Shown piece by piece: positions 54,649 through 64,000 of a stretch of 64,000 nt of DNA. Below the pieces are notes generated by a model. That model had not been told where the DNA came from. It saw only the letters and a program-made list of their open reading frames with translations, and made no database searches. The stretch comes from Scleroderma bovista. Lineage: Eukaryota > Basidiomycota > Agaricomycetes > Boletales > Sclerodermataceae. How positions within the stretch are numbered: the first letter of the stretch is position 1; each line of letters starts with the position of its first letter. A program made the position numbers and the translations under genes. Location: positions 62,001 through 126,000 of the forward strand of contig JAYMGJ010000346.1 in the NCBI GenBank assembly GCA_037178675.1, read 5' to 3'.

Positions 54649-57600
54649 ATGTCCGGAAACACTGGTGACATGAAGAAGATCACACCCATTCTCACTGGCG
54701 CATCCAACTACTTGGAATGGAAATCTGCCATGAAGTCGCTCTTGCAAGTCATGGGAGTCTGGCGCTATGTGCATCATCAAGTAGCCACCATTGTTGCTGG
54801 ACAGGCTAGTGCAACTGCCAAGCAACAGGCCACTGATGAAACCAATTGGGATAAAGCCCTCAGTATGATCATGTACTACACATCTGTGCTCATCAGACAG
54901 AATCTGATGAATGAGAACGAACCCCATACTGTTTGGGAAGCACTCAACACCTCTTATGGGACTCCTGGCGCTGCTGGTGTCTTTGTTGAGTTCAAACGTC
55001 TCACGTGGATGATAATTCCAGGGAATCAGGATCCCACTCCGGCTGTACACCAAATGCAGTCCACGATTGGTTACTTGGCCTCTAATGGCCTCACTCTCCC
55101 TGACTCCACTCAAGCAATGCTTCTTCTTGGTGCCTTACCGAATGAATGGCAAGGCTTCACTTCCACTCTCCTGGCCACCTTATTGGTCAACCCAACCGCC
55201 GCTCAAATTGCTGTGGGCGTTCAATGTCTCACCTTTGATGTGGTTCTTCCAAAGATAATGGAAGAATGGTCCAGGAAGTCCGGCAAGTCCATAATGCTGA
55301 CTGTCAAGAAGGAACAAAATGCACAGGCAGGACCTTCTCACCCAAGATGCAAGAAGTGTTCTGGACATCACAATACCGCAGATCACCGCGATGACTATAA
55401 AAAGATGTTCACTCCTACTGCCACCCACAGGTCCTTCTACATTCCCACTGAAGAATCAGGGTGGTGGAAAAGGGAAAGGAGGAGGAAAGAAGGGAAAAGG
55501 AAAACAGCCTTACAAGGGTAAATGCAAACAGCATCAAAATGCTGCAGAACAAACTGCACAGATCGTCGAGCTAGACTCTGATGATGATTCCAATGCTGGG
55601 TCCGTCTCTAATATTCCCGAGACAGGCTGGTCTGTGCTCACTCCATCCCAACTTGCTACAGAGTCAGTATTACATTCTGTGCATAATGACCTGGCAAGAA
55701 AGAAGAGGGATGATGAAGAATATGCGTGTAGACTAGCTACGAGACCATGGACTCCCGATGACGGGACCATAAAGTATCATGATGACAGTTTTGTTTGTGA
55801 CCAATATAACGATGAAAGCTTTGACTGTTACACCTTGTGCACCTCTAAGGAGAGTGTTGAAAAGTGTCTCTGCTTAACATCTCCCCACTCAGGACAAAAA
55901 GCTGAATCTCACTGCCCCAAGCATAAACATTTAACAGGCCTATGGTTGATGGATTCCGGTGCAACTGATCACTCCACTCCATATCATGATGACTTCCTGA
56001 CATACAAGGAGCTTCAAAAACCTATAAATGTGGGTACTGCTGGCGCTGAAGTAATTCAGTTTTTAGGCATAGGAACAGTTGCCTTCAAAGCTAAAGTTGG
56101 CAATGTACAAAAAGAAATCTATCTTTGACATGTCTACTATTCTCCATCTGGAGATAAGCATATCTGCTTGCTTCAGTGGCTAACCACGAAGCTCAAAATG
56201 AAACTCTATGCTGACGCAAAGATAACTTGTGTCTTCAATTCACGAAATGAAGTCTTCTTAAAAGGAACTAGGTTAATTCCAAGAAACAACCTCCATTGGT
56301 TTTATGGGAAACCAATACATCAGACTGGAGCTCTTGGACTTCTCGTGGATTTGGACATTAAATCCATCTCAACGGTGCAATGTGCAACCGTTACAAATAA
56401 ATTCAACAATTATGATCTATGGCATAGTTGTCTAGGTCATCCTAACCCTCAAACTATGTGGCATGCTACTCGCACTACCGATGGTATTGAGAAATTGGAC
56501 ATACCGATGATGGCACCACTCTGTCCTGATTGTCAGATTGGCAAGATGCCCTCAAGGTCTTTTCCATCTTCCGATAAACGAGCAGACAAGATACTTGAGA
56601 TGGTGCACTGCAACCTGGTCAAGTTCCCTGTCTTGTCTTATAACCGACACAAGTACTATCTCATGATCATTGATGACTACTCTGGGTATGGCACCATTTG
56701 TCTTTTGCGGTTAAAGTCAGATACTGCCACCGCATTCTCTACCTGGGTAACCTGGGCTGAGAAACAAACTGGTCATTCACTCCTACGAGTATGCTCCGAT
56801 CGAGGAGGAGAATTTATGGCAACCATATTTAAAACCTTCCTCACCTCCAAAGGGGTAGAACAACGACTCTCCGTTTCGGATCATCCACAACAAAATGGTT
56901 GCACAGAAAGGTTCAATTGGACCTTACTTGAGAAAGAAGAAACCATGCGTCACGCAGCATGTCTACCGAAGAATCTTTGGAACTTTGCTCTTGACACTGC
57001 AGTCCACGTTTACAACAGGACACCAATGCGTCGCATCGGCTGGAAGACACCAGTTGAACTTCTGTTCAACAAGAAACCTGATATATCCTACCTTCGAGTA
57101 TTCGGATGTCTTGCTTATGTCCATATTCCAAAGGACAAGCGAAAAGACAAGCTTACTCCGAAAGCCAAAGAGATGATATTCCTAGGCTATGAGCCAGGAA
57201 CAAAGGGTTACCACTTCTTGCGGAACAACAGATCAATATATGTGGAAACAACTGCCACATTTGTTGAAAAATTATTCCCAAATTGTCCCGAAGAAAAGTT
57301 GAAAAAGAAAATTGATATACCTGAACCAATTCATCCTTCTGAAGAAGAAGCAACAGGTAACAACAATGAAAATAATCACCAACCTCCACCCGATGATCTG
57401 GAATTTCCACCCATTGACCCATATCAACCAAATGAGAGTCATGCAAGAGGTGATGATTCTAAAAGTGACACCACAAAGCCACAAAGTCCAACCCATTGCC
57501 CCCCTAAACCTACAGTAGAGGAAGTTGCTGACAACGACCTGCAAGTTCCTCAGGGAGGTCAAACTGGTTCTGATTATAGACATCTGGAAGAAGAACTCAG

Positions 57601-59653
57601 ATACATCTTCAATGAACAAACTCAGTCATGGGAACACCCTCAAGAAGCACCACGTCCCAGACCAGAAGAGTTCTTTTATTTTGATCAAGAAGCCCGAGAT
57701 TCCCCAATTCCAGAATTTAGAATTCCTAATGAACCTAATCCAATCCGTCGCAATCCTCCTCGTGTTCGCAATCCACCTCTAAGACCAGACAATGTCTATG
57801 GTCAGAGAAATCCTGTGGATATAGAACGAGCAATTGCACAAGAACAAGAATGGACTAGAACGGTATTAGGAAGAGGAATTCCAACTATTCCTTGAACAGA
57901 ACCAATGGTCGAAACAAGACCAAATCCTCCTGCACCTGCAGAACCTCAAGAGGCTCCTATCGCTGTTCCATTACCATCAATGGATGAAGATGAGAATGAA
58001 ATGGAAGATGTCATAGTTCCAAATAGTGATGTTGACACTATGATTCAACTAGGTCAACACTATATTCTCAACTACATCATGAAGCAGGCAGCAAAGCCGC
58101 TCAAGGGTATTCCTTATCATTTCAAGGATATCCGTAACTATCCATTGGATGAACAGAAGAAATGGGAACAGGCATGCAAGGAAGAAATCAAGTCTATCGA
58201 AGATAGACATGTATGGACTTTGGTGGACTGTCCACCAGATCGAAAACCTGTCAAATGTCGCTGGGTATTTGCAAAGAAATCAGATGGAAGATTTAAAGCC
58301 CGCTTGGTTGCAAAAGGCTTTTCTCAAATCTATGGTGAAGACTACGATGAAACCTTCTCACCGGTCACACGCTTTGAGACAGTACAACTGCTCTTGGCTT
58401 ATGCATGTCGAAACGACTGGGAAATTGAAAGTCTTGATGTCAAGACTGCCTTCTTATATGGGCGACTTGATGAAGAAATTTACATGGAGCAACCCGAAGG
58501 TTTCAAAGTACCAGGTTCAAGTAACAAGGTTTATCGTCTACTGCGTGCTCTCTATGGCCTGAAGCAAGCCGCACTAGCATGGAACAAAGAGCTACACAAA
58601 TCGCTCCTAAAGCTCAACTTTAAACGTTCCAAAGCAGATCCTGGAGTATACATCTACCAAGATAAATCAGGCATCATGCTGTTCATCGTCTACGTCGATG
58701 ATGGACTTCTTATGTCAAACTCTGCCAAACTTCTCAAGAAGAAGAAAACCGCATTCCTCAACGTATGGGAAGCCCGTGACATGGGTCCAGTACAAGAATA
58801 CCTTGGATTCCAAATCACTCGTAATCACGTCAAACGCTCAATGGTTTTACACCAACATCCTTACATATTGAAAGTACTCAAACGCTTTCAAATGGAGAAC
58901 GTCAAACACATCCGCACACCCTTACCTGCTGGGTATCAACCATCTACAGCACCAAAGGATTACAATGCAAGTCCAACAACAAGACAACGGTATCAATCCA
59001 TAATAGGATCACTCCTATTTGTCATGCTTGGCACATGTCCGGATATCATCTTTGCTGTAATCAAAATGTCACAGTTCATGGCAAATCCTACCGAAGAACA
59101 CCTCTTGAAGGCACTTCACATAGTGAAGTATTTGGGTTCAACTCCAAATCTTGCACTTCATTTTACAGGAGGAGCTTCATCATTGGATTGCTACTCTGAC
59201 TCTGACTGGGCAGGCGATAGTGAAACAAGACGTTCAACTAGCGGTTATACAATCTTTCTTGGCAATGACTTGGTTAGCTGGCGATCTCGCCGACAACCAA
59301 CTATGGCTCTGTCATCAACAGAAGCCAAATACATGTCAATGTGCGACTGTGCACAACAGATTCTATGGATCAAATCCCTCTTCCAAGAGTGTCATCTCTC
59401 CCTCCAACACTTCATGATGTTTGGAGATAACAAAGGTGCTATACATATCGCACAAAATCCAGTAATGGAAGGATGGTCAAAGCACATTGATATAAAGTAT
59501 TATTTCCTATGTGAATGCGTTGAGAAGAATACCTTCTTGCTTGACTATGTTCCTACTGATCAGCAAAAAGCTGATATGATGACGAAGAATCTGACATGGC
59601 AGAAATTCCAAGACAATCGCTCACGACTGAACCTTCTAGAGTTCAAGTCTTAG
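54649..59653 (+). pseudogene. Copia-2 Gag-Pol, decayed
   Basis: Gag begins MSGNTGDMKKITPILTGA and has WKSAMKSLLQVMG. The frame shifts at about 55440, in the stretch encoding a Gly/Lys-rich linker. The protease has MDSGATDHS. Integrase follows TGA 56126 (CGA fits): GHPNPQTMWHA, then HCNLVKFP where family members have Asp, so the first catalytic Asp reads Asn, then SDRGGEF and NGCTERFN. A further TGA is at 57893. The reverse transcriptase (ARLVAKGFSQIYGEDY, box YVDDG) and RNase H (YSDSDWAGD) run unbroken to the TAG 59651..59653. Several independent lesions make it inactive. Confidence 0.88.
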
Positions 59654-59663
59654 TGAGGAGGAG

Positions 59664-60114
59664 TGTCGACAAGAAAGTATGATTATATCTTATCTTAATC
59701 TAATCTTGGAGATTTCCAGAGATCACAGTTACATGTGATTCAGAGTAGTGTCAACCGGAAGATCACATGACCGGCTCCACAAGATAGCCGGAACTATCAC
59801 ATGCAAGGCATGTGTATAACACATGCTGATGCAAGTTACAGGCATGTTTCCAGATAACTATGTTTATGGAAACTGCACCTACTACATATGGGAATATGGT
59901 GAAATAGGTGAGAATAATACTTATCTATGCACAGACCATGTACCACAGGTATATATATCCTGTAGGATTCCCTATAGTAAAGTAGTTAAATACAGTTCAA
60001 CTGTTCTCTCATTACTCGCTACTTCATAATCAACTCAACTTCAAGAACCAGCTACTAGCTATCAAAGGTACACTTGCGCTACCCCGTTGCTGTTGCCCCA
60101 GTTTTGTTGCTACA
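59664..60114 (+). repeat. Copia-2 3' LTR
   Basis: 451-bp partner of 51833..52283, directly after the purine tract. Confidence 0.92.
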
Positions 60115-60168
60115 CTTTGGACTTATCTCCACTGACGTTGGAGTTCGTCGGAAGAACCGGTTCTGACA

Positions 60169-60650
60169 GAACGGTGGTACAGGAGGTGCCAATCCTCTCT
60201 CTGACCCGCTCCCATCGTTTCGTCAGGTAGGTTGGTTCTTTATTCTGTTGTCCTCTCGCTGACCTGCTCTCATCATTTCGTCAGACCTGCTTTTGCGCTA
60301 CCCACCCCCCACACCCTGATTTTGTTTGTTGCACGCACACACATCGTCTCCTCTCTCGTATCGTTGTCTCAATGTATAGTACTCGCTGAGCCTGTATGTA
60401 CTATAGGATTCCCAGGCTAGCCCGTTCATGCCAATCAGCCTGGGAATCAGTCTCTGCTATATATGTCCTCTCCGTTGGAAAACGAGACTTAAGGCCCATT
60501 AGTCTCCTTTGATGATCTATCCACATACTCGAAATGCCGCCTGCATCAGCAGAACCCTTGCTTGCTGCATGCACTTTGGATTGCTTAAGTTGATTACCTG
60601 ATGTCTATCAGATGCATAGCACTAGTAACTAGTATATAGTATTGATCTCT
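60169..60650. other. non-coding interval with a 12-bp-stem hairpin
   Basis: Mostly unassigned sequence to the right of the nest. It contains an inverted repeat gattcccaggct (60407..60418) and agcctgggaatc (60437..60448), followed by ctatatatg. The layout could be the start of another LTR, but no partner was found. Confidence 0.4.
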
Positions 60651-60689
60651 TCATCTGCTATGCAGAAGACACCATCCGAGGGTGCACAT

Positions 60690-61400
60690 TGAATGGGAGG
60701 TGGCACTGGCCACATGATCAACAAACAAGAAGTCCAGGCAAGAATTGCCAGCCATGGTGGAATTAGCAATAGGCATGAAGGTGATGGTGACTACAAATGT
60801 AGAGACAGACCAGGATATTACCAACAGCGTACGTGGAATCATCATGGACATAATATTGCACCCTGACAAAACATACCCAAAGGAAGAACAAGACATGGTG
60901 TTGAAGAGCTAGAATGCACATGAGCCACACCATTAAAAGGTCTAGAGGCAGCTGTCATATCTGTTGAACTCGCTACCAAGTCCATGCAAGTCTGGGTTGT
61001 TGAGAACGATGAAAATCGACCACGGCGAATGGTCAAACAGTGTCAATTTCCAGTTACAGCAGTGTACACATTCATGGAATATCAATCACAAGGTTAAACA
61101 GTCCCATGCATTGTGGTGGATATAGCAACACCATCTACAGGGGGCCTTAGCCTGTTCAAGCTCTATGTCACGCTCTCGCGCAGTTCAGGGAAATCAACCA
61201 TACAACTGCTGAGGGATTTCAATGCCAAAGTATTCCAAGCATCACATAGCTTGCAACTACTTGCCGAAGATGATCAATTAAAAGAACTTGACATGGAGAT
61301 GAGGAGTAATGGGGAAGAAATGGAAGAGGGTGGCAGCGAAACTGAAGGGAAGGAGATGGCAAGGACGAGGACGAGAGAGCTCAATAGAGAGGCGCCAAAC
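60690..61400 (+). pseudogene. Helitron/Pif1-type helicase C-terminal relic
   Basis: Two fragments match the C-terminal part of Helitron-type Pif1 helicases. The first is about 60751..60910 with GMKVMVTTNVETDQDITNSV and RGIIMDIILHPD. The second is about 61065..61240 with FMEYQSQG (stop) TVPCIVVDI and YVTLSRSSGKSTIQLLRDF, the motif VI region. Stops and shifts lie between them. No Rep domain or Helitron ends were seen. Helitrons move by rolling-circle transposition; this copy is dead. Confidence 0.65.
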
Positions 61401-62180
61401 AAGGCGTAATAGGACGCATCCAAGGGAGAATTTTATATTTTTCACGCTCGTCCAGAAAAGGGAACACTTTCAAAGTTGGGAGGTTCTCACGATATAAGGT
61501 CATCCCAGAACCCTTGCTCTCCAAGCAAGGGAATTCTTTGTACTCTCAACCAACGATTTTGTACCTTAGTGGCCAACCCAGGTTGCTCTGTCCGGACTCA
61601 TGAATGACTGTCACATCTACAACTTGTACTAACACGTACTCTACATCACAATTGCCCTTAGTACACATTGATAACTGGTATTCGAGTTCTTTGATTCCTT
61701 CTTTCCTCCAGTCCCGCTGCTGCTCTATAGTCTTAGGTGAAAGGGAAGGAAGAGGGTTTATAACCAGTGCCCTTATTTCAATTTGTACATGTACAGAGAG
61801 AGAATTCTAAATTTATATACCGCTGCAAGCAAACAAAAAGTGCTAAGACGCGGTGCCACAGGCCGTAGGAAAGTAACGTATTTGGGGAAACAGAGTATTA
61901 TATAGCGATTATTTGTGGGTCCTCTATGTCACTGTGGTTCTACTGGGTATCCTTGGGAGGGTATTCCGGTTGCATGTGATAAATAACTTGGTCTAACAGT
62001 GATGGGCTTGTACATGTACAGAGTTCATGGTCGATTACAATGCAGTTAATAGGGGTGCTATGATGGCACGAAAAGGATGTGAACGAAAAATGGAATCTGT
62101 CGACAAACAGGACAACTGAACATCCTGAAACAACAAAAGCGTTCCACGATTGTTGGGCGACGTGGCGACGGAAACATCAA
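61401..62180. other. non-coding interval between helicase relic and gag relic
   Basis: About 780 bp without a supported gene. It includes the second copy of the 80-bp TATA-bearing repeat (61793..61870); the rest shows nothing I recognise. Confidence 0.4.
61793..61870. repeat. 80-bp TATA-bearing repeat, copy 2
   Basis: Second copy of 49683..49762, same orientation, with a few differences. It lies some 400 bp downstream of the helicase relic. Confidence 0.6.
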
Positions 62181-63317
62181 TCAGCTTACAAGGGCGGCGT
62201 CAGTCAGAACTAGATGAGAACTGTCGTCAATTAGTGACTCAACGGGGAGAGACGAGGCGACATTGGGCCTATCAAGCAGGCACGACCAACGGTAATGAGG
62301 GACAGAGAAGTGAGCTACGCACTCGTCGCCAGACTCGGAACCATTACCCAGGACTGCTGAGGGCATCGCAGCCACGATGGGCTTTGTGGTCTCTTCAACA
62401 AACCAGATTCGTTTGGGCGCCGGTCCATCGTCAACGACCACGGTGGTCAATTTAGCACGCTGTTTGGTGCGTGCCGTTTCTACATCGGCCGCTGTCAGAT
62501 TAGTGTATCCCTTAGCCTCGGGGAAATTGTTTGGGCACGTAGGTGTCGTATGATTCTGAAAGAACCGACGGCACTTGAAGCAACCAGAGTTATCCTGCAA
62601 CAGTTTCCGCTCTTCTTTGGTGAGGGGAGGAAGATGGACGCGGGTCTTCCCTTCAGCAGCCGCCTTGGTGTCTCTCGATCTCACATTCGTCACATGGCTT
62701 GCCTGCAGTGGCCGGCGATTCGATGCACGGAGGGCAGCCTCAACAGCTCTCTTCTGCCAAAGAATGTCGCGCAATCGTTTCTCGTCGAGTAGACGGACCT
62801 TCTCGATCCACTTGCGAAGGTCTTTCTCAGCGGCGACATCGGCCAAGCGGTAATCTGCGAGAAGGTCGGCATGCATATGACTCTCGAGATAGTAACAGAG
62901 TCTTTCATCAGAGAGGTGGGAAGGGTCACCATGGAGCAGGTCATTCTGACTCTGGATTTCGGCAGCCCACACATGGAAAGGCTTCTCACCCTGGGTGGAT
63001 GCCCACATCTTCTGACGAACCACAGCGACCCAGTCAGAAGGTAGCCAGTACGAGCGAACCTCCTGCATGAACTCTGCAAACGACAAGGCGTTGAGGCGAT
63101 CATAATCACTAATGTACCAGTCTTGGACGCGGGGTTCCTGAAGATTCCAGGCAACTCTCACTACTTGGTCCCTTTCAGCTACATCCTTCTGTCGAAAGAA
63201 CCGGCGGCATCCCATCTCCCAAGCCTGAAGCGCTTCAGGAGTGAGGTCACCAGGGGTAAGAAGAGGCGGTTTGTTCGTAGCCGGTTGTTCACAGCGACCC
63301 GTTTTGGATGAAGACAT
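62181..63317 (-). pseudogene. Ty3-type gag relic (Gypsy-D), truncated
   Basis: Open frame from ATG 63317 (MSSSKTGRCEQ) to TGA 62181..62183. The upstream frame stays open to about 63527 (TRSRGRATRVPVTPSQ) and may be joined to a 5' exon through a GT-AG intron near 63550..63516. Retroviral-type Gag features: FMQEVRSYWLPSDW and a zinc-binding CFKCRRFFQNHTTPTC. It ends with VESLIDDSSHLVL, which looks like the start of the protease. The stop is TGA where CGA would continue, and no RT or integrase follows downstream, so pol is missing. No LTR pair was identified. A domesticated gag is possible but not favoured. Confidence 0.6.
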
Positions 63318-63918
63318 AACAGCGGTATTGCGATAAGGGGGCAAAGAATAATCAGAACTGTCGGACGAGGAGAGGGTCTCGCAGGGAGATGATAGTGGAG
63401 ACAGTGTCGATACAGGTAACGGTTGCCGTTGCGATGGGGTAACAGGGACTCTGGTGGCCCTACCTCGACTTCGCGTAGTCAAGGGGTAAGGAACAGTGAA
63501 GGGCGTCGAAGTCGCTCTTAGGAGCACGTTGAAAAAAGTGGAAACTTACCGTTCTACGAGGAATAACACGTAAACAGACGAGATAGTAAACCTAGACTGG
63601 CGTGTGTATATGAATCGCGAATGTATGCGTGAGGTTACACAGAACGCAGACAACGGAGAGTGAGAGTGAGTGACAATGTGGGCAGCGTCAGACAAACGGA
63701 GCAGAAATGAAGCACGGCATGTATGGCATCTTACAGACGAGTTGCGTGTCTCCGACTTGAGTTTACGAGGCCCGAGTCTATTGTCTCGAATATGAATCGA
63801 CAATACGGACTACGCTTAGTATGAGGCGGTCGATTCGGTCACGTGATGGTGTAGGATGCGCCTTGTCACGCGCGCGTCACAGACATACCCTCAACTTGAA
63901 CGAACACTGACTAGGACG

Positions 63919-64000
63919 ATGAACCATCCTCGCTACAGCGTCCTCGACCTCTTTGACCCGCTCACGACGACTACAACACCGACAAAAGATGCAGAAATAG
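63919..64000 (+). CDS. 5' end of an unidentified gene (runs off the right edge)
   Basis: ATG at 63919 opens a frame of 27 codons to the edge: MNHPRYSVLDLFDPL then a Thr run. The clean frame, good start context (gacgatgaac) and position outside the repeats suggest a real single-copy gene start, but there is too little sequence to name it. Confidence 0.4.
   Translation, partial: MNHPRYSVLDLFDPLTTTTTPTKDAEI

Larger units (their letters stand above)
51833..60114 (+). mobile_element. Copia-2: long Ty1/copia element with an extra upstream frame
   Basis: 8.3 kb with 451-bp LTRs (TGTCGACAAG..TTGCTACA). The flanking 5-mers CTTCG (51828..51832) and CTTTG (60115..60119) are a target-site duplication with one CpG transition. 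The primer site is GGTTATGAGCCCTG (52284..52297) and a purine tract (gtgaggaggag) precedes the 3' LTR. About 2.3 kb of extra coding-like sequence lies between the primer site and gag. Inserted in the Gypsy-B solo LTR. Coding parts are broken. Confidence 0.9.
32114..60168. mobile_element. Gypsy-B solo LTR, split into three pieces by nested insertions
   Basis: Oldest layer of the nest. The pieces 32114..32306, 51364..51832 and 60120..60168 join to an LTR of about 711 bp. It starts TGTCACGACCATGT, much like the Gypsy-A LTR start TGTTACGACCATGT, and ends GGTTCTGACA. Flanking 5-mers are GAATG (32109..32113) and GAACG (60169..60173), a target-site duplication with one CpG-type change. No second LTR or internal region lies next to it, so it reads as a solo LTR. 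Copia-C and Copia-2 inserted into it. The assignment is inference from matching ends and flanks. Confidence 0.6.

Noticed and set aside
62181..63527. Domesticated host gag gene
   Set aside because: The frame ends in what looks like the start of a protease, interrupted by TGA, which fits a truncated Ty3 element better than a conserved host gene.

Overview
The window is genomic DNA of a filamentous basidiomycete, most likely an Agaricomycete. Genes are dense and split by many introns of about 48-60 nt. Several families are typical of mushrooms and polypores: a DUF6533 membrane protein, a zinc-ribbon PARP-like/NADAR gene group and a Pps1-type phosphatase. The repeats are LTR retrotransposons of basidiomycete type. 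All gene models were spliced by hand from splice sites, reading frame and family resemblance.

Positions 1-31438 are gene-rich. In order: 5' end of SDE2 (-), DUF1295 membrane reductase (+), ALG12 (+), UPF0014/FetB-like membrane protein (+), FAD-dependent oxidoreductase (-), PPS1-like dual-specificity phosphatase (-), RPL4 (+), TAH18/NDOR1 (-), DUF6533 protein (+), a four-helix membrane protein (-), two tandem PARP-like ADP-ribosyltransferases (-), a NADAR-domain protein (+), COQ4 (-) and a C2H2-like protein (+). The standout group is 22790-28278. Two ADP-ribosyltransferase-fold genes lie head-to-head with a NADAR gene, and one transferase and the NADAR protein carry the same repeated Cys/His module. 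This looks like a writer/eraser pair.

Positions 31439-63900 are repeat-rich. A 263-bp palindromic MITE is followed by a 28-kb nest of retroelements (32114-60168) whose insertion order can be read from target-site duplications. A solo Ty3-type LTR (Gypsy-B) was hit by a minus-strand copia-like element (Copia-C) and by Copia-2. Copia-C was hit in one LTR by the chromovirus Gypsy-A and in the other by a 3.1-kb unclassified segment X. X was hit by the intact Copia-1. Beyond the nest are a Helitron-type helicase relic, a minus-strand Ty3 gag relic and the start of a new gene at the right edge.

Three features of the repeats stand out. Almost every difference between paired LTRs, and every mismatched target-site duplication, is a CpG transition, and most premature stops are TGA where CGA fits, pointing to methylation-driven decay. 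Gypsy-A carries an intact, spliced antisense gene for a Zn2Cys6-like coiled-coil protein, and its gag and pol are joined by an apparent -1 frameshift signal. The three copia-like elements share a primer-binding site complementary to the anticodon arm of initiator tRNA-Met.
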